Notes: a model not told the origin generated them from the letters alone. Shown: positions 1-9,199, counted from the first letter of the stretch. The stretch is DNA of 64,000 bases from Sphingomonas populi (GCF_004208535.1 NZ_SGIS01000005.1:39196-103195); one strand, 5' to 3'. Program-made: numbers and translations.

Positions 1-56
1 CGCCCCCCCCCCCCCCCCGCCCCCCCCCCCCCCCGCGCCCCCCCCCCCCGCCCCCC
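1..56. repeat. low-complexity cytosine tract
   Basis: Of the first 56 bases 51 are C and the other five are G; ordinary sequence resumes at position 57. The tract lies 17 bases beyond the stop codon of the minus-strand hppA gene. Nothing else in the window resembles it. It may be a real G-rich/C-rich tract or, quite plausibly, a read or assembly artefact near a contig edge. Confidence 0.8.
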
Positions 57-73
57 ACGAACGGTTTGGCGAC

Positions 74-2191
74 TTACGCCACCCCACCCGCCAGCGCGGC
101 GAGCAACAGCAGCGCAACGATGTTGGTGATCTTGATCATCGGGTTCACCGCCGGCCCGGCGGTGTCCTTGTACGGATCGCCGACCGTGTCGCCCGTCACC
201 GCCGCCTTGTGCGCCTCGCTGCCCTTGCCGCCGTGGTTGCCATCCTCGATGAACTTCTTGGCATTGTCCCACGCGCCACCGCCGCTCGTCATCGAGATCG
301 CGACGAACAGCCCCGAGACGATCACCCCGAGCAGCATCGCCCCCAGCGCGGCAAAGCCCGAGGCTTGCCCGGCGACCAACGTCACCAGGAAATACACCGC
401 GATCGGGCTGAGCACGGGCAACAGTGACGGCACGATCATCTCGCGGATCGCCGCCTTGGTGACGAGATCGACGGTGCGTGCGTAGTCGGGGCGGCTGGTG
501 CCGAGCATGATGCCGGGGTTGGTGCGGAACTGCTCGCGCACTTCCTCGACCACCGCACCCGCCGCGCGACCGACCGCCGTCATCCCCATCGCGCCGAACA
601 GGTACGGCAGCAGCGCGCCGAGCAGCAGCCCGACGATGACATACGGGTTGGAGAGCGTGAAATCGACCGTCAGGCCGGAGAAATACTCCTTCAGATCACT
701 GGTATACGCTCCGAACAGCACGAGCGCGGCGAGCGCGGCCGAGCCGATCGCATAGCCCTTGGTCACCGCCTTGGTGGTGTTGCCCACCGCGTCGAGCGCG
801 TCGGTGCGGTGGCGCACATCGTCGGGCAGGCCGGCCATTTCGGCGATGCCGCCGGCATTGTCGGTGACTGGACCGTAGGCGTCGAGCGCCACCACCATGC
901 CGGCTTGTGACAGCATCGCCGTCGCCGCGAAGGCGATGCCGATCACGCCGGCGAGCTGGAACGCGGCGATCACCGCGACGACGATCACGATCGTCGGCAT
1001 CGCAGTCGATTCGAGGCTGACGGCAAGGCCCTGAATGACGTTGGTGCCGTGGCCGGTCTCGGATGCCTTGGCGATGCTGCGCACCGGGCGATATTGCGTG
1101 CCGGTGTAATATTCGGTGATCCACACCAGCAGGCCGGTGACGGCAAGGCCGATCATCATCGACCAAAACAGGCTCATGCCGGTTACGCCACCGGCGGCTT
1201 CAGGGTCGAGGAAGCCGTTGGCACCGATCGGCGCGTTGAGATCGCCCAGCGTCCAGCGCGTCGCCAGATAGATCGCCGGCACCGACAGCAACGCCGAGGT
1301 CCAGAACCCTTTGTAGAGCGCGCCCATGATCGTGCCCTTGCCGAGCCGCACCGCGAACGTGCCGATGATCGAGGTGATGATGCACACGCCGCCAACGATC
1401 AGCGGCAACGTCATCAGGTCAAGCAGCCGGTCGGCGCTGCGGAAGGCGAGCGCGATCGAGATCATCGTCACGCCGAGCGTCACCACATACGTCTCGAACA
1501 GATCGGCAGCCATGCCCGCGCAATCGCCGACATTGTCGCCGACGTTATCGGCGATCACCGCCGGGTTGCGTGGATCGTCCTCGGGAATGCCTGCCTCGAC
1601 CTTGCCGACCAGATCGGCACCGACATCGGCTGCCTTGGTGAAGATGCCGCCGCCCAGACGCGCGAAAATCGAGATCAGCGATGCGCCGAACGCGAGCGCG
1701 GTCAGCGCCTCGACGATGATGCGGTCGGCAGGCGCATGATGCGCGACCGTGACCAGATACCAGAAGAAGCCTGAGATCGACAGCAGCCCAAGCCCCGCCA
1801 CCAGCATGCCGGTGACCGCGCCCGACCGGAAGGCGAGGGTGAGGCCGCCTTGCAACGAGGTGCGCGCGGCCTCCGCCGTGCGGACGTTCGCGCGCACCGA
1901 GATGTTCATGCCGACATAGCCTGCGACGCCGGACAGCACCGCGCCGATCAGGAAGCCGATCGTCGAGACGATCCCGAGCGTAACCGCGAGGATGATCGCG
2001 ACGACCAGCCCGACGACGGCGATGGTGCGATATTGCCGGCCGAGATAGGCTTTCGCCCCCTCCTGGATGGCGGCGGCGATATCCTGCATCTTTTCGTTGC
2101 CGGGTGGAGCGCGCAACACCTGCGCGCTGGTGAAGACGCCGTAAGCGACGGCGATCAGGCCACAGATGATGGCAGCATAGACGATCGTCAT
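74..2191 (-). CDS. hppA: membrane-bound proton-translocating pyrophosphatase, K+-independent type
   Basis: Inner-membrane pump that couples hydrolysis of pyrophosphate to proton export. The 705-residue protein has the usual family length and many hydrophobic helices. Signature motifs are visible: [13 protein letters not shown] at residues 189-201 and [19 protein letters not shown] at 215-233, which hold the Mg-pyrophosphate-binding aspartates. In the segment NTTKAVTKG (471-479) the K474/T477 pair corresponds to the Lys/Thr combination known from potassium-independent H+-pumps (Ala/Ala in potassium-dependent ones). The start has a good ribosome site (AAGGA, five bases upstream). The thiL gene lies 105 bases upstream on the same strand, with a small CCCCT..AGGGG dyad between. 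Family call is near certain; ion and potassium type is inferred from motif residues. Confidence 0.97.
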   Translation of the reverse strand: MTIVYAAIICGLIAVAYGVFTSAQVLRAPPGNEKMQDIAAAIQEGAKAYLGRQYRTIAVVGLVVAIILAVTLGIVSTIGFLIGAVLSGVAGYVGMNISVRANVRTAEAARTSLQGGLTLAFRSGAVTGMLVAGLGLLSISGFFWYLVTVAHHAPADRIIVEALTALAFGASLISIFARLGGGIFTKAADVGADLVGKVEAGIPEDDPRNPAVIADNVGDNVGDCAGMAADLFETYVVTLGVTMISIALAFRSADRLLDLMTLPLIVGGVCIITSIIGTFAVRLGKGTIMGALYKGFWTSALLSVPAIYLATRWTLGDLNAPIGANGFLDPEAAGGVTGMSLFWSMMIGLAVTGLLVWITEYYTGTQYRPVRSIAKASETGHGTNVIQGLAVSLESTAMPTIVIVVAVIAAFQLAGVIGIAFAATAMLSQAGMVVALDAYGPVTDNAGGIAEMAGLPDDVRHRTDALDAVGNTTKAVTKGYAIGSAALAALVLFGAYTSDLKEYFSGLTVDFTLSNPYVIVGLLLGALLPYLFGAMGMTAVGRAAGAVVEEVREQFRTNPGIMLGTSRPDYARTVDLVTKAAIREMIVPSLLPVLSPIAVYFLVTLVAGQASGFAALGAMLLGVIVSGLFVAISMTSGGGAWDNAKKFIEDGNHGGKGSEAHKAAVTGDTVGDPYKDTAGPAVNPMIKITNIVALLLLAALAGGVA

Positions 2192-2296
2192 GCGTATCCT
2201 TCCCCTAATGTCAGGGGCGGATGGTCGGCTGCGTGGCCGCCTCCGTCCTCTAAGCTGCCAAGGTATAAGCGTGTGCGGGGCGTTGGCAACCGGGGA

Positions 2297-3229
2297 CTAT
2301 CCGGCGTGGAGATACCCCAGCCGTGCAGGCAAAGGCACGGCTGCATCGCCATCCACCAGCGTCAGCCCCGCGCCCGTGGCGAACCGCCCGACGCGGGTCG
2401 CGGCCACGGGCGGCAACATGCCGGGGGGGAGCGCGAACAGCAGTTCGTAATCGTCGCCGGCAGTCGCGGCGGCGAGTCGCGCCGGGCGATCCGCGCCGCG
2501 CGCGCGCAAAGCGTCTGACAACGGGATTGTGGCAAGGTCGATCTCCACCGCCAGCCCGCTTGCCGCCGCCATCCGTTCGGCGTCGATCAACAGGCCGTCG
2601 GACACGTCCATCATCGCGTGGACGAGCGGCGCCAGCGCGCCACCTTCGGCAAGGCGCGGCTGCGGGCGACGATAGGCGGCGAGCAGGTCCGCTGCGCCAT
2701 GCTCCCCACGCGCGATGGCGAGGCCCGCGCCGGCATCGCCGATCGTGCCGGTCACGTAGAGCGAGTCGCCAGCGCGTGCGCCGCCACGACTCGGCACCAC
2801 CGCGCCGTTCGCGCCAAGTGCGGTCAGCCCAAGCACGCGCGAGTCGCCGGCCGGCTGCGCGACCGTGTCGCCGCCGAGCAGCGGCACGGCAAACGCCGCT
2901 AAGGCCGCGCCGAGACCCGCGACGAAGGCCGAATCCCATGCGGCGTCCCCGGTCAGTCCATACCCCATCAGCACGCCGACCGGGCGGGCACCCTTGGCGG
3001 CCAGGTCCGAAAGGTTCACCGCGAGCAGCTTCCACGCGACATCGCCGGGCGGATCGGTCGGCAGGAAGTGGACGCCCGCGACCAGCATGTCGTGGGTCAG
3101 CACCAGCGATTCGGCGGCGGGCATCGGCAGCACGGCGGCGTCGTCGGTGAGTCGCCGCGCGGCCGGATCGTGCGCGAGCGCCCGCAACGCCTCGATAAAG
3201 CCGCGTTCACCCGCTGCGTCGCTCGTCAT
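2297..3229 (-). CDS. thiL: thiamine-monophosphate kinase
   Basis: Phosphorylates thiamine monophosphate to the active cofactor thiamine diphosphate, using ATP, in the cytoplasm. The 310-residue product has the AIR-synthase-like fold signature of ThiL: an N-terminal LTDDAA metal-binding segment near residue 27, the HDMLVAGVHF motif near 46-55, and the later MMDVSDGL segment. Length matches the family. In many alphaproteobacteria nusB precedes thiL and hppA follows; here thiL-hppA is kept, while nusB lies about 32 kb away beside hisD. An upstream thioredoxin-like gene ends 98 bases before this start. Confidence 0.95.
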   Translation of the reverse strand: MTSDAAGERGFIEALRALAHDPAARRLTDDAAVLPMPAAESLVLTHDMLVAGVHFLPTDPPGDVAWKLLAVNLSDLAAKGARPVGVLMGYGLTGDAAWDSAFVAGLGAALAAFAVPLLGGDTVAQPAGDSRVLGLTALGANGAVVPSRGGARAGDSLYVTGTIGDAGAGLAIARGEHGAADLLAAYRRPQPRLAEGGALAPLVHAMMDVSDGLLIDAERMAAASGLAVEIDLATIPLSDALRARGADRPARLAAATAGDDYELLFALPPGMLPPVAATRVGRFATGAGLTLVDGDAAVPLPARLGYLHAG

Positions 3230-3327
3230 GTCGCCCGGCCCGATTCCTGCGTTACGCGTCTATAGCGTCTGTGGAAGCGCTTCCGCTCCACCCGCAACGG
3301 GAAAAGCGAACGGTCGTCGCGCATCGA

Positions 3328-3840
3328 TTACCGCGTCCACCCTGCCAGCCAGGCCGCCAGCCCTTGCGGGTTCATCGAGCGCGCATCGGCGAGCGCGGCG
3401 GTGCGGCCCGCGTTGAGCAGGCGATCGGTCTTCGGATTGACGATCAGCACGCTCGGCACGCCCTTGAGGCGTTCGGTGATCCCGTAATGCGCGGGAATGT
3501 CGAGATTCTTGTCGAACCGGCCGACATCGACTTCGACGATTTCATATTTGCGGGCGAGCCAGGTCTTGAGCGCCGGCACATCCATCGTGCCGGCGAGAAT
3601 GCGGCAATCTAGGCACCAATTGCCGCCGAGATCGATCAGCAGCAGCTTGTGATTCGCCTTCGCGCGCGCTTTCGCGGCGGCGACGACGGCCTTGGCATCG
3701 GCCTGCTCGTCATAGGGGAGCGGCAGCGGCTTGGCGAGCTGTTCGAAGCTCGTGATCGGCATATGCGGCGCTGGCGCGGCGATCGCCGGCGTGGCGGACA
3801 GAAGGGCTGAGGCGATAAGCGCGTGGCGGATCATGAGCAA
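3328..3840 (-). CDS. secreted thioredoxin-family protein
   Basis: A 170-residue thioredoxin-fold protein with a cleavable signal peptide (MLMIRHALIASALLSATPAIAA, cut near residue 22), so probably periplasmic. The redox motif is WCLDC, set in a GGNWCLDCRIL context like that of DsbD C-terminal or thiol-disulfide interchange proteins, followed by a conserved segment with VPSVLIVNP, the cis-proline region of the fold. The substrate is not evident. It lies between the cold-shock gene and thiL, all on the minus strand, and the terminator at 3890-3926 separates it from the cold-shock gene upstream. Confidence 0.85.
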   Translation of the reverse strand: MLMIRHALIASALLSATPAIAAPAPHMPITSFEQLAKPLPLPYDEQADAKAVVAAAKARAKANHKLLLIDLGGNWCLDCRILAGTMDVPALKTWLARKYEIVEVDVGRFDKNLDIPAHYGITERLKGVPSVLIVNPKTDRLLNAGRTAALADARSMNPQGLAAWLAGWTR

Positions 3841-3889
3841 CTCCGTGAAATCCTACTGACCATAGGCATTGGTATCCGCGCCAAGCCAC

Positions 3890-3926
3890 AAAAAACCCGG
3901 CGCGCCGCAGGGCACGCCGGGTTTTT
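3890..3926 (-). terminator. rho-independent terminator after the cold-shock gene
   Basis: The segment reads AAAAACCCGGCG, a 12-base loop region, then CGCCGGGTTTTT, so it is symmetric and gives a GC stem plus a T-run on either strand. It lies 21 bases past the stop of the minus-strand cold-shock gene and about 50 bases upstream of the thioredoxin start. Confidence 0.85.
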
Positions 3927-3947
3927 GTCATCGCGAAACCGTAAAGG

Positions 3948-4751
3948 TCAGGCGATCGAGGTGAGGTTCACCGCTGCATATTTGCCGCGACGATCGACTT
4001 CGAGTTCGAACTCGAGCCGGTCACCTTCGTTGAGCGTCGACATGCCGCCACGCTCGACGGCCGAGATGTGGACGAAGGCGTCGGGCTGACCGTCATCGCG
4101 CTGAATGAAGCCGAAGCCCTTCATCGCGTTGAAGAACTTGACCGTTCCGGTCGACTTCTCGCCGGTCAACTGCCGCTGCGGGCCACCGGCGCCGCCGCGT
4201 GCGCCACCCGGAGCCGCTGCATCACGCTCGCGCGGCGGGCCGCGGTCGGTGACGGGGAGCGGTTCGCCTTCGATCTTGAGGTCGGTCGCCGAGATGCGGC
4301 CGCCACGATCGACGAGGGTGAAGCCGAGCGGCTGGCCTTCGGCCAGACCGGTCAGGCCGGCCTGCTCGACTGCCGAGATGTGAACGAACACATCCTCGCC
4401 GCCGTCATCGCGAACGACGAAGCCGAAGCCCTTCTGGCCGTTGAAGAACTTAACGACGCCAGTGCCTTCGCCAACGACCTGCGGGGGCATACCGCGGCCA
4501 CCGCCGCCGCCACCACCGAAGCCGCCGCCACCACCGCCGCCGCCGAAGCCGCCACCGCCGCTGCGGAAGCCGCCACCGCCGCCGCCACCGCCGAAGCGAT
4601 CACCGCCGCCGCCGAAACGATCGCCACCACCGCCGAAGCGGTCGCCGCCGCCAAAGCTGCTGCCGCCGCCGAAATCATCGCCGCCGAAACCATCGCGCTT
4701 ATCGCGTCCGCGCCCGCCACGATCTCCGCGGCGTCCTTTATCGAAACTCAT
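3948..4751 (-). CDS. double cold-shock-domain protein with glycine-rich N-terminus
   Basis: A 267-residue protein with two cold-shock domains. The first (about 96-160) has RNP motifs KGFGFV and VFVHIS; the second (about 199-265) has KGFGFI and AFVHIS. These aromatic motifs bind single-stranded RNA or DNA, so a role as RNA chaperone is expected. Residues 1-88 are unusual: an arginine-rich start (RRGDRGGRGRDKRD) then repeated GGGDRFGG units and long glycine runs, similar in composition to RGG/FG-rich RNA-binding tails. A second low-complexity linker (167-197) is rich in Pro, Gly and Arg. It has a terminator directly downstream and 264 bases of gene-free DNA upstream, so it is probably monocistronic with a long leader, as is common for cold-shock genes. 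Exact family name is uncertain. Confidence 0.93.
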   Translation of the reverse strand: MSFDKGRRGDRGGRGRDKRDGFGGDDFGGGSSFGGGDRFGGGGDRFGGGGDRFGGGGGGGGFRSGGGGFGGGGGGGGFGGGGGGGRGMPPQVVGEGTGVVKFFNGQKGFGFVVRDDGGEDVFVHISAVEQAGLTGLAEGQPLGFTLVDRGGRISATDLKIEGEPLPVTDRGPPRERDAAAPGGARGGAGGPQRQLTGEKSTGTVKFFNAMKGFGFIQRDDGQPDAFVHISAVERGGMSTLNEGDRLEFELEVDRRGKYAAVNLTSIA

Positions 4752-5015
4752 GCCCTGTTCGTCTTCCCGGCTCGTCCGAAATCATATCTGAAAAACCGTG
4801 CGTCGGACGAAAACGCAGGTCTTCGGGCACCAACCAAGTGCGCCACCGACTCTACCTACCCTAAAAAAAACGGCGCTGCGAACAAATTCGTCGAAATTGC
4901 GGCATGATGCGGTCGTTATGGGTATAACACTGTGGCGCGGACGGCACAGCGAGGGGCACGGCGGATCGGTGCGGCGGCCATTGAGGCCGGAGCATATCCC
5001 CGCTAGGGCCACACG
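4752..5015. other. divergent intergenic region between cold-shock gene and RNase D
   Basis: 264 bases without a convincing gene. It must hold promoters for the minus-strand cold-shock gene and the plus-strand rnd gene. A stretch near 4861-4870 is A-rich (CTAAAAAAAA type). A shadow ORF on the minus strand crosses it but is antisense to rnd. I could not pick a promoter with confidence. Confidence 0.5.
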
Positions 5016-5636
5016 ATGACCGTTCATCTCCATGAAGAAGACTTGCCCGCAGGCGTGTTCGCCCCCGGCGCCGACATCGCCGTCGATACCGAGACGATGG
5101 GCCTCATCACCCCGCGCGACCGTTTGTGCGTCGTCCAGCTTTCCGACGGCGGACCCGACGAGCATCTCGTCCGCTTCTCCCCCGGCAGCGACTATGCCGC
5201 GCCGAACCTGCGCGCGCTGCTCGCCGATCCGGCCCGCGTGAAGCTCTATCATTTCGGCCGCTTCGATCTTGCCGCGATCCGCCACTATCTCGGCGTGACG
5301 GCGGCGCCGGTCTATTGCACCAAGATCGCCTCGCGGTTGGTCCGCACCTATACAGATCGCCACGGACTCAAGGAGTTAGTCCGCGAATTGCTGAGCCAGG
5401 ACATCTCCAAGGCACAGCAATCCTCCGACTGGGGCGGCCCGGTGCTGAGTGAGGCGCAGAAGGATTACGCCGCGTCCGACGTGCGCTACCTTCACGCTCT
5501 TCGCGAGGAACTCGATCGCCGCCTCGCCCGCGAGGGCCGCACCGCACTGGCGCAGGCGTGTTTCGATTTCCTGCCGTCGCGCGCCGAACTCGATCTCGCC
5601 GGCTGGCCCGAGATCGATATCTTCGCGCATATCTGA
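5016..5636 (+). CDS. rnd: ribonuclease D-like 3'-5' exonuclease (short form)
   Basis: A DEDDy-type exonuclease expected to trim 3' ends of structured RNAs such as tRNA precursors. The acidic residues are visible: D24 and E26 in VDTET, the aspartate of HFGRFD near 84, and the YAASDVRYLH motif near 147-156 with the Tyr and Asp of exonuclease motif III. At 206 residues it has only the exonuclease domain and lacks the C-terminal HRDC domains of E. coli RNase D, as is common in alphaproteobacteria. It heads the rnd-lptC-lptA-lptB-rpoN series with 7 bases to lptC. The assignment to the family is firm; the exact RNA substrates are unknown. Confidence 0.9.
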   Translation: MTVHLHEEDLPAGVFAPGADIAVDTETMGLITPRDRLCVVQLSDGGPDEHLVRFSPGSDYAAPNLRALLADPARVKLYHFGRFDLAAIRHYLGVTAAPVYCTKIASRLVRTYTDRHGLKELVRELLSQDISKAQQSSDWGGPVLSEAQKDYAASDVRYLHALREELDRRLAREGRTALAQACFDFLPSRAELDLAGWPEIDIFAHI

Positions 5637-5643
5637 GGCGTTG

Positions 5644-6282
5644 ATGGCCGATTTCGCTCTCCCGCCGCGAACCGCGCGTCAGACCTGGGCCGCGCCGGGC
5701 AGCAGCCATGATCGTCTCATCACGGTCCTGCGCTTCGTGCTGCCGATCGCGGTCGGTGTGCTCGCGGCGTTCCTGGTGATGATGCCGCTGGCGACCGGCG
5801 GCGAAGTCAGCTTCCTGCTCGACAAGAATAAGGTCGAAGTCGCCAAGGAGCGGCTGCGGCTGCAAAGCGCGCTGTATCGCGGCACCGACGGCAAGGGCCA
5901 GCCGTTCACGCTGACCGCCGGCTCCGCCGTGCAGAAGAGTTCGGCCGAGCCGATCGTGCGGATCGAGAAACTCGCCGCGCGGCTGCAACTCAGCGACGGA
6001 CCGGCGCGAATCGTCGCGCCCCAGGGCCGTTATGACATGGACAAGCAGCGCGTCACCCTGGTCGGCCCGGTCAACGTCGTCGCCGCCGACGGCTACCGGC
6101 TCGACACGACCAATTCGACGATCGACCTCAAGACTCGCCAGATGCAGAGCGGCGGTGCCGTCACCGGCACCGTACCGCAGGGCAATTTCAGTGCGAAGCA
6201 GCTCAGCGCCGATCTGGAGAACCATATCGTGCGCCTCGACGGCAATGCCCGCTTGCGGATCGTTCCGCGAAAGACGAAGTAG
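5644..6282 (+). CDS. lptC: LPS export ABC transporter periplasmic protein LptC
   Basis: Single-pass inner-membrane protein that takes lipopolysaccharide from the LptBFG transporter and passes it to LptA. The 212-residue product has a membrane anchor at about 27-50 (VLRFVLPIAVGVLAAFLVMM) and a periplasmic beta-jellyroll region rich in alternating hydrophobic residues, with the YDMDKQRVTLVGPV and VRLDGNARLRI stretches typical of OstA-like folds. The ATG at 5644 is chosen because the open frame further upstream runs antiparallel inside rnd coding sequence and lacks membrane features. lptA follows after 5 bases. Confidence 0.9.
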   Translation: MADFALPPRTARQTWAAPGSSHDRLITVLRFVLPIAVGVLAAFLVMMPLATGGEVSFLLDKNKVEVAKERLRLQSALYRGTDGKGQPFTLTAGSAVQKSSAEPIVRIEKLAARLQLSDGPARIVAPQGRYDMDKQRVTLVGPVNVVAADGYRLDTTNSTIDLKTRQMQSGGAVTGTVPQGNFSAKQLSADLENHIVRLDGNARLRIVPRKTK

Positions 6283-6287
6283 CGCGC

Positions 6288-6770
6288 ATGCGCCTGTTCC
6301 TGTCTTCGCTCGTTGCCCTTTCGCTCGCCACGCCCGCGCTGGCGCAGCAACGGCACAATTCGGACGCGCCGATCGATTTCGGCGCGGACCATATCGAATT
6401 GCAGGACAAGGCCAATCGCGCGATCCTGACCGGCAACGTCTCGGTCAAGCAGGCCGAGATGACGCTCACCTCCGCGCGCATGACGGTCGCTTATACGGGC
6501 CAGGTGGTCGACGGCTCGCCGCAGGTGTCGCGACTCGATGCGGCCGGCAGCGTCGTCGTCACCCGGCCCGACCAGACCGCGCGCAGCCAATATGCGATCT
6601 ACGATCTCAATCAGCGCACCATCCTGATGATGGGTGATGTGACGCTGACGCAGGGCGGCAACGTCACCCACAGCCAGCGGCTCACGCTCAACCTCGCCGA
6701 AGCGCAGCCGCACGCGACGCTCAGCGGCGGGCGCGTGACCGGCACTTTCTCAGTGCCCAAGCGCAACTAA
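6288..6770 (+). CDS. lptA: LPS transport periplasmic protein LptA
   Basis: Periplasmic bridge protein that carries lipopolysaccharide from LptC to the outer-membrane LptDE translocon. It is 160 residues with a clear signal peptide (cleavage after ATPALAQ, near residue 20). The mature part holds the OstA repeats, for example IDFGADHIELQDKANRAILTGNVSV and the later GNVTHSQRLTLNL. Length and placement between lptC and lptB match the family. The gap to lptB is 135 bases, larger than elsewhere in the cluster, so a separate promoter for lptB-rpoN is possible. Confidence 0.93.
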   Translation: MRLFLSSLVALSLATPALAQQRHNSDAPIDFGADHIELQDKANRAILTGNVSVKQAEMTLTSARMTVAYTGQVVDGSPQVSRLDAAGSVVVTRPDQTARSQYAIYDLNQRTILMMGDVTLTQGGNVTHSQRLTLNLAEAQPHATLSGGRVTGTFSVPKRN

Positions 6771-6905
6771 GGGGCCGGTTTTTCGCCCGTTCCGGCGGCT
6801 GCCGCTTTCTTCGCAGGCGCGAATGCGGCATGAACATGCACGAAGCCTGCCAAGTGCCGCACCGTTCCGATGCGGCTATGCCATGATGCGAGCACTGGAT
6901 TCGAG

Positions 6906-7682
6906 ATGAGCGACGCGACGACCCTGGAAGCGGCCCGGCCGATTGTGGAACAGCCGGTTATGCGCGGGCTGTCGGTGGTGTCGATCGCCAAATCCTATGA
7001 CAAGCGCCCGGTGCTGACCGACGTGTCGGTTACGGTCGGGCGCGGCGAGGCGATCGGGCTGCTTGGGCCGAACGGCGCGGGCAAGACGACCTGCTTCTAT
7101 TCGGTGATGGGGCTGGTGAAACCCGATTCGGGCCGTATCATGCTCGACGGTGAGGATATCACCGGCCTGCCGATGTACCGCCGCGCGATCCTCGGCCTCG
7201 GCTATCTGCCGCAGGAAACCTCGATCTTCCGCGGGCTGTCGGTCGAGAAGAACATCATGACCGTGCTCGAACTGAGCGTGCCCGATCCGGCGCTGCGCCG
7301 GCAGCGGCTCGACACGCTGCTTGAGGAATTCGGGCTGACGCGGCTGCGCGATTCGCCGGCGATGGCGCTGTCGGGCGGCGAGCGCCGCCGCGCCGAGATC
7401 GCGCGCGCGCTGGCGGCGGACCCGTCGATCATGCTGCTCGACGAGCCGTTCGCGGGCATCGATCCGCTGTCGATCGCCGATATTCGCGACCTGATCCGCG
7501 AATTGAAACAGCGCGGCATCGGCGTGCTCATCACCGATCACAACGTTCGCGAGACGCTCGAAATCGTCGATCGCGCCTATATCATTTATGACGGCCGCGT
7601 GCTGTTCACCGGATCGCCCGCCGAACTGGTCGCCGACGCCAACGTGCGCCGGCTGTATCTCGGCGAGGGCTTCTCGCTGTAA
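6906..7682 (+). CDS. lptB: LPS export ABC transporter ATP-binding protein LptB
   Basis: Cytoplasmic ATPase of the LptB2FG complex that extracts lipopolysaccharide from the inner membrane. Walker A is GPNGAGKTT, the ABC signature LSGGERRR, Walker B IMLLDEP, and the H-loop TDHNVRE. The ATG at 6906 gives 258 residues, close to the roughly 240-260 of the family; an upstream ATG at 6870 would add twelve poorly conserved residues. The N-terminal 25 residues before the ABC domain are longer than in E. coli. rpoN starts 2 bases after the stop, which points to shared expression. Confidence 0.95.
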   Translation: MSDATTLEAARPIVEQPVMRGLSVVSIAKSYDKRPVLTDVSVTVGRGEAIGLLGPNGAGKTTCFYSVMGLVKPDSGRIMLDGEDITGLPMYRRAILGLGYLPQETSIFRGLSVEKNIMTVLELSVPDPALRRQRLDTLLEEFGLTRLRDSPAMALSGGERRRAEIARALAADPSIMLLDEPFAGIDPLSIADIRDLIRELKQRGIGVLITDHNVRETLEIVDRAYIIYDGRVLFTGSPAELVADANVRRLYLGEGFSL

Positions 7683-7684
7683 CC

Positions 7685-9199
7685 ATGCCATGTGCCTCCT
7701 TCCTCGTCGCCCCCCGTCTCGACCTGCGCCAGTCGCAGTCGCTGGTGATGACGCCGCAGCTTCAGCAGGCGATTCGCCTGCTCGCGCTGTCCAACCTCGA
7801 AGTCGAGGGGTTCATCGCGGAGGAGATCGAGAAGAACCCGTTGCTAGACGCGAGCGCGCCCGAAGACGACGGTCCGACGCTGGAACGTGAACCCGAGGCG
7901 CCGCAGCGCGACGAGCCGGCCAGCGCCGACGAACTGCTGCTCGCCGGCGGCGGCGCGGCCGAGTCGCTCGACGTCGATTTCGCGGCGGAGAGCTTCCACC
8001 ACGACAGCGCCGCCGACTCGGCGGGCGCGGGCATGGACGGGGCGCTCGGCCTCAACGGCGCCAGCGGCGGCGCGGGCGGCGAAGACCTGCCCGATCTCGA
8101 CGGCTTCGCCAGCGCGGACATCAGCCTCGCCGACCATCTGCTCGCGCAGGCCGGCACGGCTGTTTCCGGCGCCGATCTGTTCATCGCCGCGCATCTGATC
8201 GACCAGATCGACGAGTGCGGCTACCTCACCGCCTCGTTGCTGGAGATCGCCAACCGGCTCGGTGTGCCGCTCGCGCGCGTCGAAGGCGTGCTGGGCATCA
8301 TCCACACGTTCGAGCCGACCGGCGTCGGCGCGCGCGATCTCGCGGAATGCCTCGCTCTCCAGGCCAAGGAGGCCGACCGCTACGATCCGTGCATGGCGCG
8401 GCTGATCGACCATCTCGATCTGGTTGCGCGCGGTGACATGGCACGGCTCAAGCGGCTCTGCCATGTCGATGATGAGGATCTCGCCGACATGATCCGCGAA
8501 CTGCGCGGGTATGATCCCAAACCCGGTTGCCGCTATGGCGGTGAGCCAAGTCAGGCGGTGGTGCCCGACCTGTACGTCGCGCGGCGCAAGCAGGGCTGGG
8601 CGATCGAGATCAACGCGGCGACCCTGCCGCGCGTGCTGGTCAACCGCAGCTATTATGTCGAGCTGAGCGCGGCGGGCGGCGATCGTGCGTCGAAGGCGTG
8701 GCTGTCCGACATGCTCACCAGCGCCAACTGGCTGGTCAAGGCGCTCGACCAGCGCCAGCGCACGATCATCAAAGTGGCGAGCGAGATCGTGAAGCAGCAG
8801 GAAGCGTTCTTCCTCAAAGGCGTCGCGCATCTCAAACCGATGACGCTCCGCCAGATCGCCGACGCGATCGAAATGCACGAATCGACGGTTAGCCGGGTGA
8901 CGAGCAACAAATATCTGAGCTGCGCGCGCGGGCTCTACGAACTCAAATATTTCTTCACCTCGGCGATCCAGTCGGCCGATGGCGGCGAGGCGGTGTCGGC
9001 GCAGGCGGTGAAATCCGCGATCAAGGCGCTGATCGCTGGCGAGGGCGACAAGATCCTCTCCGACGATACGTTGGTCGAGCTACTCAACGCCAAGGGCTTC
9101 GATATTGCGCGGCGCACCGTCGCCAAATATCGCGAGGCGCTCGGCATCGGCTCTTCGGTACAACGCCGCCGCGCGCGCGCGCTCGCCGGGGCTGACTGA
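7685..9199 (+). CDS. rpoN: RNA polymerase sigma-54 factor
   Basis: Sigma-54 recognises -24/-12 promoters and depends on enhancer-binding ATPases. Region I is visible at the N-terminus (LDLRQSQSLVMTPQLQQAIRLL style, residues 13-35), followed by an acidic variable region II (about 55-145), the core-binding domain, the helix-turn-helix and the RpoN box ARRTVAKYRE near the C-terminus (about 477-486). Length 504 is normal. The gene closes the lpt cluster, a conserved association in proteobacteria, but the usual downstream hpf/raiA and ptsN genes are missing; a convergent exonuclease gene follows after 6 bases. A strong target promoter lies in this window before glnK. Confidence 0.97.
   Translation: MPCASFLVAPRLDLRQSQSLVMTPQLQQAIRLLALSNLEVEGFIAEEIEKNPLLDASAPEDDGPTLEREPEAPQRDEPASADELLLAGGGAAESLDVDFAAESFHHDSAADSAGAGMDGALGLNGASGGAGGEDLPDLDGFASADISLADHLLAQAGTAVSGADLFIAAHLIDQIDECGYLTASLLEIANRLGVPLARVEGVLGIIHTFEPTGVGARDLAECLALQAKEADRYDPCMARLIDHLDLVARGDMARLKRLCHVDDEDLADMIRELRGYDPKPGCRYGGEPSQAVVPDLYVARRKQGWAIEINAATLPRVLVNRSYYVELSAAGGDRASKAWLSDMLTSANWLVKALDQRQRTIIKVASEIVKQQEAFFLKGVAHLKPMTLRQIADAIEMHESTVSRVTSNKYLSCARGLYELKYFFTSAIQSADGGEAVSAQAVKSAIKALIAGEGDKILSDDTLVELLNAKGFDIARRTVAKYREALGIGSSVQRRRARALAGAD

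Noticed and set aside
4500-4720. GGGDRFGG-coding repeats as a CRISPR-like or tandem-repeat array
   Set aside because: They are in-frame glycine-rich codons inside a coding gene with no spacers.
4441-4791. Proline-rich plus-strand frame opposite the cold-shock gene
   Set aside because: Antisense of glycine codons gives proline runs; no signal of real coding.
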